A stretch of DNA of 55,823 nucleotides from Acidobacteria bacterium OLB17 (GCA_001567505.1 LLEU01000014.1:22501-78323); one strand, 5' to 3'. Counted from the first letter of the stretch, positions 39,628-49,314 are shown. The notes: generated by a model from the letters alone, not told the origin. A program made the numbers and translations.

Positions 39628-40941
39628 ATGAAGCTCCTTATCACGAACGGCCACGTCATCGACCCCGCCGCAGGGCAGAACAGCGGCAAAGACATCCTCG
39701 TTGAGGACGGCCGCGTGGCGGCCTGGCTCGCTTCGTCCGACGAAAGGCCGAGCGACGCCGCGATCATCGACGCTTCCGGGCTGATCGTCGCACCCGGATT
39801 CATTGATATGCACGTGCATCTTCGGGAACCGGGACACGAGCACAAGGAATCGATCGCTTCGGGATGCGCCGCTGCGGTCGCAGGCGGCTGGACGAGCGTT
39901 TGCCCGATGCCGAACACCAATCCCGTGAACGATGACGCCGCGATCACGCGATATATGATCGAACAGGCCGAACGTGCCGGCCTTGCGAATGTCTTCCCGA
40001 TAGGCGCGATCACGAAGGCCTCCGACGGCACCGAACTCGCCGAAATGGGCGAGATGAAGGCCGCCGGGGCCGTGGCGGTCTCGGACGACGGCAGGCCCGT
40101 CCCGAATGCGGGGATAATGCGCCGTGCGATGCAGTACGCGGCGGATTTCGGGCTTCCGGTGATCGACCACTGCGAAGACAAGTCGCTCTCGTCCGGCGGC
40201 GTTATGCACGAAGGCAAGGTCTCGCTTCTGCTCGGCCTAAAAGGTATGCCCGCACTTGCCGAAGAGATCGACGTCGTCCGCGACATCCTGCTTGCACGCG
40301 ACACAGGCGCCCACGTCCACATCGCGCACATCTCGACCGCCGGGGCCGTCGAGGCCGTCCGCCGTGCGAAAAGTGAAGGCGTCTCGATCACTTGCGAGGC
40401 CGCACCGCACCATTTCACGCTGACGGATTCGGCCGTTGCGGGAGATGGCGGCGAGTCTGCCTCGGCATACGACACGAACACGAAAATGGCGCCGCCGCTT
40501 CGCAGCGAGCAGGACCGCGAAGCGATACTTGAAGGGCTTCGCGACGGCACGATCGACGCGATCGCGACCGACCACGCTCCGCACCACGCGGACGAAAAAT
40601 CGCTCGAGTACGACCGTGCTCCGTTCGGCATCACGGGCCTCGAAACGGCCGTCGGGCTCGCTTTCACCGAACTCGTCCACAAAGGCGTGATCGATCTCGT
40701 GCGCCTCGTCGAGCTTTGCTCGACAAACCCCGCACGCATCCTTTCGCTTACAGGCCGCGGCACGCTCGTGCCCGGCTCGGTCGCCGACATCACGCTCCTT
40801 GACCCGGAACACGTCTGGGCGTTCAGCGTCGCCGACTCACGCTCAAGGTCGAAGAATTCACCATTCGACGGCCGCGAATTCCGCGGAAAGGCCATTACGA
40901 CCATCGTTGCGGGCCGCGTCGTGTTCAACGAGAGAGGCTGA
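39628..40941 (+). CDS. pyrC: dihydroorotase
   Basis: PyrC closes carbamoyl-aspartate to dihydroorotate. The 437 residues belong to the class I amidohydrolase type: metal ligands in [12 protein letters not shown] (near 54), DHCEDKSLS (near 179), [16 protein letters not shown] near 232, and the Asp in [10 protein letters not shown] (near 310). The ATG at 39628 is four bases after the pyrB stop. The often associated inactive partner is pyrB, which supports a PyrB-PyrC complex by inference only. A short repeat region follows. Confidence 0.96.
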   Translation: MKLLITNGHVIDPAAGQNSGKDILVEDGRVAAWLASSDERPSDAAIIDASGLIVAPGFIDMHVHLREPGHEHKESIASGCAAAVAGGWTSVCPMPNTNPVNDDAAITRYMIEQAERAGLANVFPIGAITKASDGTELAEMGEMKAAGAVAVSDDGRPVPNAGIMRRAMQYAADFGLPVIDHCEDKSLSSGGVMHEGKVSLLLGLKGMPALAEEIDVVRDILLARDTGAHVHIAHISTAGAVEAVRRAKSEGVSITCEAAPHHFTLTDSAVAGDGGESASAYDTNTKMAPPLRSEQDREAILEGLRDGTIDAIATDHAPHHADEKSLEYDRAPFGITGLETAVGLAFTELVHKGVIDLVRLVELCSTNPARILSLTGRGTLVPGSVADITLLDPEHVWAFSVADSRSRSKNSPFDGREFRGKAITTIVAGRVVFNERG

Positions 40942-40946
40942 AACCT

Positions 40947-41026
40947 CGATGTTTGTTCCATTCCGCCACTGTGGAACAGATGGAACACGGTGGAACAAAC
41001 ATCGGCGTTCCAGCTTGTTTTGTTCC
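40947..41026. repeat. TGGAACA repeat cluster with 14-bp inverted repeat
   Basis: The unit TGGAACA occurs at 40972-40978, 40981-40987 and 40991-40997 on the plus strand. Its complement TGTTCCA is at 40954-40960, and TGTTCC recurs at 41021-41026. The outer pair forms a perfect 14-bp inverted repeat, CGATGTTTGTTCCA (40947-40960) with TGGAACAAACATCG (40991-41004). Spacing of the direct units is 9-10 bases, close to one helix turn. The cluster lies between the pyrC stop and the end of the RepA-like gene. It could be a binding array, an origin-like iteron set, or a complex terminator. Confidence 0.75.
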
Positions 41027-41035
41027 GGGACAGGC

Positions 41036-42304
41036 TCATTCCGCACCCTCTCCTTTCTTCGCATTTTCGAGATACCTCGCAACGGTCGATGTTCCGACGC
41101 CGAGTTTTGCGGCGATCTCTCGAAAAGAGTCGCCGGCATTGGCCAGCTCGATCGCGCGCGTGATCCGTTCGCGGCGAATGGAATCGGCCAAAGCGGCGCC
41201 GCGTAACACGCCCTCTTGATGGCGGCTCTCCGGCTCATTGGCAACGAACGTAAATCTGAGCATCCTTCCGTGCTTGCCTAAACGCATCACCGCAACATTT
41301 TTCTCGCCGAGATCCGCCGAAGCATTCCGCTGTTTGATCGGTTTCAGATATCGAAGAGCGGCCGACGTGCTGCTCCGCCCCATTGCAACGACGTTGTCCG
41401 CAAAATTTGCGAGCATCTTCGAGCCTTGGAGGTGGTTAAGGCCGATCGGCGAGAGCGAACGCATTTTTGGCGTGTGAGCAAGCACCAGGATCGAGAGCCC
41501 GAACTGATTGCGGAGCGTCAAAAGGGTGCGCATCAATCGCTGCGCCGCGACGGAATTGTGCGTTCCGGCGGAAAGCCACGTAAGGTTGTCGAGCACAACG
41601 ACCTTTGCCCCGACGAACTGGATCGTGTCGGCAATTGAGTGGATGATAAAATCCTGTTCGTCGTCGAACTCCTCGGGAATCTGCCAGACCTCGCGTGGCG
41701 AGCATCGGATGAACTTGAGCGGAAACAATGGTTCGTCCGAAGTCTCGGCACTTTGCTCGGCGGCTTCGTTCTCGGAGTAGCGCGCGGCAAATTGCTCGTC
41801 CGTCAGCTCGAAATCGAAATAAAGCACGCGTTGCGGCTCGGCCTCGGTCGCGAAAGGCTCGATCGGCTCACCGCCGGCAAGGGCGCACGCGATCTGGACC
41901 GCCAGAGCACTTTTTCCCAATCCGGTATCGGCAAATAGAAGCACGAGCTCGCCCTCTCGCCAGAGATCGCCAAAGAGGCGGCGCTTGGCGAATGTTGCAA
42001 CAGACGTTTCAAGGAATTTATTTGCCGGGCGTGCAAAGAAAAGGTTGTTGTATCGCGTGAACGCGAGATCGGGCAGATGTTCGTCCGTCAGCTCGTAAAG
42101 ATAATGGTAGTTCGTGCCGTTCGGTCCCTTAAAATGTCGCTCTACGAAAAAGCGTTCCCGTTCCCGCTCAAGCAGTGACCGAGGTCGATATTCTCGCCGC
42201 TCCGCACTCGTTTGCCGCCGCTCTTGGATCTCTCTTGTTTCATCTTTTTGGCTTCGGGCGGGCACTTGCCGCCATCGTCTAACATTATCGGCCGCCGCGA
42301 ACAC
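41036..42304 (-). CDS. RepA-like AAA ATPase with C-terminal helix-turn-helix
   Basis: The 422-residue protein has a basic N-terminal 60 residues, then an AAA_25/RepA-type (RecA-fold) ATPase: Walker A ADTGLGKS (125-132), DFELTDEQFAARY (about 164-176), Walker B VVVLDN (235-240), and VLAHTPK as sensor motif. The last 45 residues form a resolvase-like HTH (FREIAAKLGVGTSTVARYL). Proteins of this family are plasmid or phage replication helicases or regulatory ATPases. Here it stands alone on the chromosome, so it may be a domesticated element. The start is GTG at 42304, chosen from the promoter position. Confidence 0.8.
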   Translation of the reverse strand: MFAAADNVRRWRQVPARSQKDETREIQERRQTSAERREYRPRSLLERERERFFVERHFKGPNGTNYHYLYELTDEHLPDLAFTRYNNLFFARPANKFLETSVATFAKRRLFGDLWREGELVLLFADTGLGKSALAVQIACALAGGEPIEPFATEAEPQRVLYFDFELTDEQFAARYSENEAAEQSAETSDEPLFPLKFIRCSPREVWQIPEEFDDEQDFIIHSIADTIQFVGAKVVVLDNLTWLSAGTHNSVAAQRLMRTLLTLRNQFGLSILVLAHTPKMRSLSPIGLNHLQGSKMLANFADNVVAMGRSSTSAALRYLKPIKQRNASADLGEKNVAVMRLGKHGRMLRFTFVANEPESRHQEGVLRGAALADSIRRERITRAIELANAGDSFREIAAKLGVGTSTVARYLENAKKGEGAE

Positions 42305-42314
42305 ACTCTGCGGC

Positions 42315-42365
42315 CGTCTAAAATAGACGTTGTATTATTATATTCATTTGTGTCATCCCTTGCAA
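42315..42365 (-). promoter_or_regulatory. promoter and palindromic operator of the RepA-like gene
   Basis: On the minus strand TTGCAA (42360-42365), a 17-base spacer and a perfect TATAAT (42337-42342) are followed by the palindrome CGTCTA-AAA-TAGACG (42315-42329, as read on the plus strand). It lies at the expected transcription start, in front of the GTG. Autoregulation through the protein's own HTH is a reasonable guess. The remaining part of 42305-42554 also holds a second palindrome, CGCCATAAATGGCG (about 42437-42450), and the region before terC. Confidence 0.6.
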
Positions 42366-42554
42366 GGTGATATTTTGGTTCGTCGGTTCACCACAAAGGG
42401 CGTGAAAGCCTCGATGCGGCCAAACGAGCGCCGCGACGCCATAAATGGCGCGGCTTACGCCCGAAGGCAGAACGTGAACGAATATTCATCAACCGCATGA
42501 CGCGGCCTTTTGCGGTGCGTTTGCGGGCAGAAAAAACGCTATACTCTTTTACCT

Positions 42555-43319
42555 ATGGAATGGATATTTGATCCGCAGATCTGGATCGCATTTTTTACGC
42601 TTTCGCTGCTCGAACTCGTTCTGGGCATTGACAACATCATCTTCATTTCGATCCTCTCGGGGCGTTTGCCCGAAAAGGATCAGCCGAGGGCTCGCTTTGT
42701 CGGGCTCGCGTTGGCTCTGGTGATGCGCGTCGGGCTGTTGTTCTCGCTTTCATGGGTGATGGGGCTGACGACGCCGCTCTTCACCGTCTTCGGCAACGCG
42801 CTTTCGGGCCGCGATCTGATCCTTGTCCTCGGCGGACTCTTCCTGCTCTTTAAGAGCACGCACGAGATCCACTCGGCGCTCGAGGGCGAAGAAGGCGGAT
42901 CCTCGCGAACGGTCTATGCGGGCTTTACGGCGGTGATCGTGCAGATAATGCTGCTCGATATCGTCTTCTCGCTCGATTCCGTGATCACGGCGATCGGGAT
43001 GGTCAATAACGTGTGGGTGATGATCGCGGCGGTGGTCGTTTCGATCATTGCGATGATGCTTTTTGCCGGCTCGATCGGAGCGTTCGTGCAGCGGCATCCG
43101 ACGCTTAAGATGCTTGCCCTTTCGTTCCTCTTGATGATCGGTTTCTCGCTTATCGTCGAAGGCCTCGAATATCACATTCCGAAAGGTTATATTTATTTTG
43201 CAATGGCGTTCTCCGTGATGGTCGAGTTCCTGAACATCCGGCTGCGAAAAAAGGTGGACAAGGTCCATCTGCACAGCCCGTTCTCCGATGCCGACGAAGC
43301 GAAGGCCCTTGCCGAATAG
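42555..43319 (+). CDS. TerC-family integral membrane protein
   Basis: The 254-residue protein has seven or so membrane helices and the two conserved acidic segments of TerC: ELVLGIDNIIF (near 17) and DIVFSLDSVITAIGM (near 137). TerC proteins are linked to tellurite resistance and to metal (mainly manganese) handling at the membrane. The start at 42555 is chosen because the preceding frame is not conserved; TATACT at about 42540-42545 is a likely -10, which would give a short leader. No other ter gene is present. Confidence 0.92.
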   Translation: MEWIFDPQIWIAFFTLSLLELVLGIDNIIFISILSGRLPEKDQPRARFVGLALALVMRVGLLFSLSWVMGLTTPLFTVFGNALSGRDLILVLGGLFLLFKSTHEIHSALEGEEGGSSRTVYAGFTAVIVQIMLLDIVFSLDSVITAIGMVNNVWVMIAAVVVSIIAMMLFAGSIGAFVQRHPTLKMLALSFLLMIGFSLIVEGLEYHIPKGYIYFAMAFSVMVEFLNIRLRKKVDKVHLHSPFSDADEAKALAE

Positions 43320-43329
43320 GCCGAGAACT

Positions 43330-44184
43330 ATGTACGAACGAATTTTTTGTGTTCTGTTTTCCGCAGTCCTTACCGGCGCATTCGCTCTGTCGGCCTCCGC
43401 ACAGAAGGACATCACGAGCGTCGATCTGCGAAATTTCTCTTACCGCCCGAGCTGTCTTTACGAGGACAGCGGCCAGGGCAAGGCAATTACGGTCAAGGAC
43501 GGCGAATACTCTTACGAGAAGCAGGAGGACGGCTATACAGACCGGTTCTATTTCAACATCTTCGACGTCGTCTATGGCGATCTTACGGGTGACGGACGCC
43601 CCGAGGCCGTAGCTCTTTCGGTCTGCAACACAGGCGGCACCGGAAATTTTACCGAAGGCTTCATCTTCACGCTTCGGAACGGCAAGGCCGTCCAGATCGG
43701 CGTTCTGCCTGGCGGCGATCGCGCATACGGTGGTATCCGCAAGGCCTGGATCGAGAATGACGAACTTTGGGTCGAGACGAACGATCCGGGCGAGAACGGC
43801 GGTGCGTGCTGTCCTGTTCAGATCATTACGTCGAGATACAGGCTTCGTGCGGGCAAGCTCGTAGAAAGCGGAAAACACACCACGCGGCAGATCTTCCCGA
43901 AGCGAGAGGTCAAATTCGCAAAAGGAAAAAGCTCCGCGACGATCACGCTCACAGTGCGCGGCGACGAAGGCGCCGAGCTCACGCTTCGGGCAGCCAAAGG
44001 ACAGACGATGACCGTGACCGTAAGCGACAAAGCCGTCGATGCGACGCTTTTGGGCGAGGCAAAGGTAACGACCACGGATAACGGCTTCAGTGCGGTCCTT
44101 GATTCAAGCGGCAGCTATTCGATCCAACTCGCGAACGACGCCGCCGAGGACAAGACGATCACCGTGACGATCAGCATCCGGTAG
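43330..44184 (+). CDS. secreted hypothetical protein
   Basis: The 284-residue product starts at 43330 (12 bases after terC stops) with a Sec signal peptide cut near SASAQ. Residues 30-180 form a domain with NTG-type loops (FNIFDVVYGDLTGDGRPEAV) that resembles an FG-GAP-like or NPCBM-like secreted module, including a CCPVQI pair near 160. The last 100 residues look like a beta sandwich. I do not recognise a defined family. Its end overlaps the convergent rluD gene by 14 bases. Confidence 0.8.
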   Translation: MYERIFCVLFSAVLTGAFALSASAQKDITSVDLRNFSYRPSCLYEDSGQGKAITVKDGEYSYEKQEDGYTDRFYFNIFDVVYGDLTGDGRPEAVALSVCNTGGTGNFTEGFIFTLRNGKAVQIGVLPGGDRAYGGIRKAWIENDELWVETNDPGENGGACCPVQIITSRYRLRAGKLVESGKHTTRQIFPKREVKFAKGKSSATITLTVRGDEGAELTLRAAKGQTMTVTVSDKAVDATLLGEAKVTTTDNGFSAVLDSSGSYSIQLANDAAEDKTITVTISIR

Positions 44185-45098
44185 CCGCGTGTTCCTTGAT
44201 CCGAGCCTGAAATTCTGCGGGGATCGGGGCTTCGAACGATGCGGCCTCGCCGGTTCGCGGATGCGGGATCGTGAGCCGAAATGCGTGAAGGTATAGGCGG
44301 TCGCTGTTGCCGCCGCCGCGGGCATGATCGCCCCAAGATCGGGCAGCCGATCGATTCAAGATGAATGCGAAGTTGGTTCGTGCGGCCCGTGATCGGTTCG
44401 GCCTCAAGCAGCGAATGCCCATCGAACGTCGTAAGAACGCGAAACCGTGAGGCCGCCGGCTTCCCTTCCGGCATCACCCGCCAGAATTTTGCTTCGGCAT
44501 CGCGCCCGATAGGCGCTTCGATCTCGCCTGCATTCTCCCTCGGCTCTCCGACAACGATCGCAAGATACGTCTTCTCGACCGTCCGCCGCGTGAACGCACG
44601 CGTGAGCTTTTGCTGCGCGAACTTGGTCTTTGCGGCGACAAGCACGCCGGACGTGTCCTTGTCCAACCGATGCGGAAGGCCCGGGCGTATCACGGGACGC
44701 GAGATCGAAGGCTCGTGCGGGTTCAAGTAATGGACGAGTCCGTTCAGGATCGTGCCGCGATTCTCGCGATGCGACGGATGGACGAGGACGCCCGTCGGCT
44801 TGTTAATGACGAGAAGGTGTTCGTCCTCGAAAATGATGTCGAGCGGCAGCTCTTCCGGCAGCATCGCCGTCTCGCGTTCGGGATCGACGACGATCTCGAC
44901 AAGGTCATTCGGCAGCAGGCGTCGCCCGATATTCTCCCAGCGGCCGTTGACCTCGCAGAGTTCGCGATTGACGACGTCGCGCAGGTACATCTTGCTCAAA
45001 CGCGGAAAATGGGCGAGCAGAAAATCCTCGAGCCGCATTCTCCTTGCGGCCTCCGGAACGACGATGATCTGGCGCGTCTCCACAAAAACAGTTTGCAT
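44171..45098 (-). CDS. RluA/RluD-family pseudouridine synthase, frameshifted
   Basis: The start is placed at the ATG at 45098; the open frame upstream is antisense to the next gene. The protein has the S4-like N-terminus and the catalytic HRLDKDTSGVLVAAKT (the Asp attacks uridine), then TGRTNQLRIHLESIGCPILG. There frame one reads into unrelated sequence, while one base away the family end DHARGGGNSDRLYLHAFRL and IPHPRTGEAASFEAP continues to TGA at 44171. One extra G in the run of four at 44331-44334 explains the break. The restored protein has about 309 residues. The target RNA is unknown. Confidence 0.88.
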
Positions 45099-45112
45099 AC
45101 TCACACTCGAAC

Positions 45113-46640
45113 TTGCAAAGGCCGCAGAATTCCTACATTTTTGTATTTGTTTTGAAAGCACGCGCGATCGACATTGCTGAATCCTTCGCTCGCGTCCGGG
45201 CCGAGAATACGGGGCCGCGGGACACTTCGCTGCGCATCGCTGAGACGCTATGTCGTTCTGCCGAAGCGATTTACGCGTTCGTCGCAAAGTATGACGAGGC
45301 CGTTTCGGGCGATGTCTCGATCCTTGGTGCGTCGGGCCTTGATGCAGCTGCGTTCCGCCGCCTCGAGCAGCGTGCGGCGGCAAGCGCACTGATGCGCGTC
45401 TTTGATCTCGACGAGGTCATTTATCTGCTCGTTCACGACGAACCGACGCTCGACTTTCTTTCTACCGACAATAAAAGGGTCGAGCTGATCGTCGCTCCGT
45501 TCAAGGTGAGCGACGGCCGGGCAGGCTTTGTCGCGGCGGCCTTCGACAAGCAGAAGCTCGCAGACCGCTCGGAGGCCGCGGCCCTTACGCGCCTTGCGGC
45601 GCTTGCCGTCGCAGAAGCGATCCGCGTTGACGGCCTTCAGCGGCATTCGGCCGACCTCGAAAGCGAAGACGCCGAAAAGGAACTCGAAGATATGAAGGCC
45701 CGATACGACATCTCGAAGATCGTCGGCAATTCGAACGCGATGCGGCAGGTCGCGGCACAAGTGCGGGCAGATCGCAAGGTCGAACACGACCGTGCTGCTT
45801 CGCGGCGAACGCGGAACGGGAAAGGAAATGCTCGCCTACGCGATCCACCTTGCGAGCCTGCGATCGAGGCGTCCGTTCCGGGTTGTGAACTGCGCCGGAA
45901 TGCCGGAGGCGCTTCTCGAAGCAGAGCTCTTTGGCGTCGCTTCGCCGCAGGAAAGGCCGGGAATGATCGGCGAGGCAAAGTACGGGACGCTATTCATCGA
46001 CGAGATCGCCGAAACGCCGCCCGCGATCCAGGACCGGATTTTCCGGCTGATGCGCGACAGTCGATTCGAGAACGTGAACGGCACGGAGCCCGTGCGAGCA
46101 AATCTCAGGCTGATCTTCTCGACCGCCGCCGACCTTGAGCATCTCGTTGCCGCGGGCGAGTTCAGCGAAGAGCTTTTTTACCGCTTGAATGCCTTCACGA
46201 TCTTCGTGCCGCCGCTCCGCGACAGAAAGGCCGATATACTTTTATTGTCCGAGCATTTCATAGAGAAATATTCGCGTGAGAATCGGCGAAGGGTCGCAAG
46301 GATCTCGACGGCCGCGATCGATATGCTCGCGAAGTATCATTTCCCGGGGAACGTCCGCGAACTCGAGAACGTGATCGAACGCGCCGTGATGGTCTGCGAC
46401 GAAGGCGTGATCCACGCTCGCCATCTGCCCGCGACGCTCCAAACGGCCGAAGAGACGAACACGCAGACGAAGGCCACACTCGAAGGAGCGGTCGCCGCCT
46501 TCGAACGCGACATTATCGAAGATGCACTGAAGACCTCACGAGGCAACATCGCGAAGGCCGCACGCGGGCTCGGCACGACAGAGCGGATATTGGGCTATAA
46601 AATAAAGAACGCGGCGATCGATCCGCGACGATATAAATAA
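45113..46640 (+). CDS. GAF-like/AAA+ sigma-54-type regulator, GAFTGA missing, frameshifted
   Basis: The first reading frame (start TTG at 45113, or nearer 45150) gives an N-terminal sensor domain of about 200 residues and the linker YDISKIVGNSNAMRQVAAQV. The frame then breaks near 45764. One base on, the AAA+ domain follows to 46640: Walker A GERGTGKE, Walker B GTLFIDEIAE, LRLIFSTAADLEHL, FYRLN, and the C-terminal Fis-type HTH (GNIAKAARGLGTTERILGYK). Between LFG and GTLFIDE the usual GAFTGA is replaced by VASPQERPGMIGEAKY. One surplus base near 45764 (CAAGTGCGGG) explains the break. Confidence 0.85.
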
Positions 46641-46642
46641 TA

Positions 46643-49279
46643 ATGTTCAGCGAAGACCAGGCCATTTCGGAATTGCCGGATGCGGATGCGGCCCGCCGTT
46701 TTCGCGATGCGCTTTCGCCGCGGATCGCAACGCGTCTTCGGCGGGACGACGGGCTCTATTCCGACGTTCTTACGCTCGCGGCATTTTCGCCGCTGCTTGC
46801 GACAACGCTTCTTCAGAATGAAGAATATTTTGCCTGGCTCGGCCGGCAAAGGACGGTCGCCGGCGGACGTACGAAAGAAGAGCTGCTCGAATCGCTCGGC
46901 CGATTTTCGCTGACGAATTCCACGCTCGACCCGCAGCTGTTGTTCTCGCGATTCCGGCGCCGGGAACTGATCCGCATCTTCCTCCGAGACATTCGGCGGC
47001 TTGCGACAGTCGCCGAGATCACGGATGAGATCTCGAGCCTAGCGGACGCGATCCTTGAGGCGGCCCTCGCAGAGGCACGCCGCGAGATGGACAGGCGATA
47101 CGGCCAACCGCTCGAGGCCGATGAGAAACAGCGTTCGCGGCCCGCCGATATCGCGATCGTCGCGTTGGGCAAGCTCGGTTCGCTTGAGTTGAATTACGCG
47201 AGCGATGTCGATCTGCTCTTCATATATTCGTCCGACGGAATGACCGCAGGCGGCAGCCGCGATGCCGTGACGAATCGCGAGTATTTCACAAAACTTGCGC
47301 AGCACGTCATTAAATTAGTAGGCGAAGGAAAGGGCGAGGGTGCCGCGTATCGAGTCGATATGCGGCTTCGGCCGAACGGTTCGCTCGGCGCCTTGGCGAT
47401 GTCGCTCGCGGACACGGTCGAGTATTATCGAACGACGGCACGGCCCTGGGAACGTCAAATGCTGATCCGTTCTCGAAGTTCGGCAGGCGACGCGGGCATC
47501 TTCCGCCGATTTTGGAACGCGGTCGAACCGATGATCTACGACGTAAAGATAGAGGCCGGCGAAGCTCTCGCGAGCGTGCGTGCGTCAAAAGAATCCATAG
47601 ACGAGAATGCGAAACGAAAGAACTCGCTCGACGTAAAACTATCGCCGGGCGGCATTCGCGAGATCGAGTTCATCGCGCAGGCGCTTCAGTTGGCGCACGG
47701 CGGTGCGGACAAATGGCTGCGAAGCCCGCACACGCTGATCGCCCTTTCAAAGCTTGCCGACCGCGGGCTTTTATCCGCAAGAGAGCGTTCGGAATTGTCC
47801 GCAGCTTACGACCTTCTTCGCAGGACGGAGCACATCCTGCAGATGGAGAACGGTTTGCAGACCCACACGATACCTTCCGATGCGGCGAAGCGAGAGCTTG
47901 TCGCAAAGCGTGTCCTTTTTGCGACCGGCGCAAAGCTGGAGAAGGAACTCGAACGCTCGATGAAGAAGGTCAGGAAAGTATTCGAACGCGTATTCGATAC
48001 CGACGCGTTGTCCGCGGGCAATTCGGTAATGCCGCAAACGACGCGAACGGAAAAGAGCAACGCGTTCGAGACGAGCGATCCCGACACAAAGGCCGCGGCT
48101 GCCTCGCCGCCGTTCGCCGTCGGGCTTGCAAGCGCGCCAAAACTCGCCGAACGCGCCGAGAGCTATCGACGGTCGATCGAGACCCTCGACCTTCGCTCGC
48201 TGATCTTCGAGAGCCTGGAACCCGCCGTTGATCTTCGCACGCGGCTCGATTCCCTGCGGCGTGAATGGACGGCGATCTACGCTGCGATCGGGCTTGCCGA
48301 CCTCAACGAAGAGATCTCGGTCGATCGTTCGAAGGTGCTGCAGACGCAGCTTGCCGAGACTTGTCTTGATGCGGCGATGTACATCGTCCGCCGGGAGATG
48401 GCCGAGGGTCCTCACGCACCGATCGCCGTGATCGCGCTCGGAAAACTTGGCGGCCAGCGACTCGATCTCGGTTCCGACCTCGACATCATCCTTTCGTATC
48501 GCTCGAACGCTGACGCCGGCGTTGATTCCGAGCAAGAGCAGCAAGCCCGTGCCGCCGAACTTTTTATCACTACGCTGTCGTCGATGACACGCGCCGGCAG
48601 CCTTTATCGCGTCGATCTCCGGCTTCGCCCATTCGGCTCGAAGGGCCTGAGCATCATCCCCGACACGGCATTGGTCGAATATATGCGGACGACGGCCGCC
48701 GTTTGGGAGCTGCTCGCTTACGTGAAGGTGCGAGGCATCACAAGCGGCGAGTATCTTGACAGCGTCGGTGCCGGGGAACTCGAGGGCGAGATCCGCGACA
48801 TCGTGCATTCGCGTGCGAAGGCAATTCCGGCGGATGAACTTCGCGAGAGCACGCTGTCGGTTCGCGAGGCCCTGAGGAAGCGGAAGACGACGGCACGAAC
48901 GGGCGACATCGACATCAAGTACGGCGAAGGCGGAATGCTCGACATCTATTTCGCGATGCGTTTTCTGCAGCTGCGCGACGATGTTCAGGATGACGCGGCC
49001 GATCGTTCGACGCCGAACACTCTTCGAAAGCTGGGTTCGGCGGGTTCGATCTCGCCCGAAGGCCTTGCTTCGTTCATCGAAGGCCACAAATTCCTCTCTG
49101 CGATCGATCATGCCGTGCGGCTCTGCGTCGGCAGATCGACGCGCCTGCCGATAGCGGACACGCTTGCGATGACGCGGATCGCGGCGCGGCTAAAGTATCC
49201 TTCGCCGAAGAAGCTCCTGGAAGACCTGACCATCCACCGCATCTCGATCCGCGAAACTTACGAGACGATATTAGGGTAG
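46643..49279 (+). CDS. glnE: glutamine synthetase adenylyltransferase/deadenylase
   Basis: GlnE switches glutamine synthetase off and on by adding and removing AMP. The 878 residues hold two nucleotidyltransferase domains, each with the metal motif: ALGKLGSLELNYASDVD (about 175-190, deadenylase half) and ALGKLGGQRLDLGSDLD (about 598-614, transferase half). GIREIEFIAQALQL follows near 340. It is somewhat shorter than the E. coli enzyme. It starts two bases after the upstream regulator and is probably co-transcribed with it; no glnA or glnB is in the window. The long antisense orf over it is a shadow. Confidence 0.95.
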   Translation: MFSEDQAISELPDADAARRFRDALSPRIATRLRRDDGLYSDVLTLAAFSPLLATTLLQNEEYFAWLGRQRTVAGGRTKEELLESLGRFSLTNSTLDPQLLFSRFRRRELIRIFLRDIRRLATVAEITDEISSLADAILEAALAEARREMDRRYGQPLEADEKQRSRPADIAIVALGKLGSLELNYASDVDLLFIYSSDGMTAGGSRDAVTNREYFTKLAQHVIKLVGEGKGEGAAYRVDMRLRPNGSLGALAMSLADTVEYYRTTARPWERQMLIRSRSSAGDAGIFRRFWNAVEPMIYDVKIEAGEALASVRASKESIDENAKRKNSLDVKLSPGGIREIEFIAQALQLAHGGADKWLRSPHTLIALSKLADRGLLSARERSELSAAYDLLRRTEHILQMENGLQTHTIPSDAAKRELVAKRVLFATGAKLEKELERSMKKVRKVFERVFDTDALSAGNSVMPQTTRTEKSNAFETSDPDTKAAAASPPFAVGLASAPKLAERAESYRRSIETLDLRSLIFESLEPAVDLRTRLDSLRREWTAIYAAIGLADLNEEISVDRSKVLQTQLAETCLDAAMYIVRREMAEGPHAPIAVIALGKLGGQRLDLGSDLDIILSYRSNADAGVDSEQEQQARAAELFITTLSSMTRAGSLYRVDLRLRPFGSKGLSIIPDTALVEYMRTTAAVWELLAYVKVRGITSGEYLDSVGAGELEGEIRDIVHSRAKAIPADELRESTLSVREALRKRKTTARTGDIDIKYGEGGMLDIYFAMRFLQLRDDVQDDAADRSTPNTLRKLGSAGSISPEGLASFIEGHKFLSAIDHAVRLCVGRSTRLPIADTLAMTRIAARLKYPSPKKLLEDLTIHRISIRETYETILG

Positions 49280-49314
49280 CCCGCGTGTGCGAACATCGCG
49301 TATAATCTCGGACT

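Noticed and set aside
36903..41039. An open frame of over 1300 codons on the minus strand
   Set aside because: Only its last 354 codons are PyrD. The rest is antisense to pyrR, pyrB and pyrC, an effect of the G+C-rich codon pattern.
41036..42304. A prophage or plasmid insertion around the RepA-like gene
   Set aside because: There is no integrase, att repeat, tRNA or phage gene beside it; the neighbours are ordinary chromosomal genes.
47771..49111. A 446-codon open frame opposite glnE
   Set aside because: GlnE is fully conserved in the other direction; this frame is Arg-rich shadow sequence.
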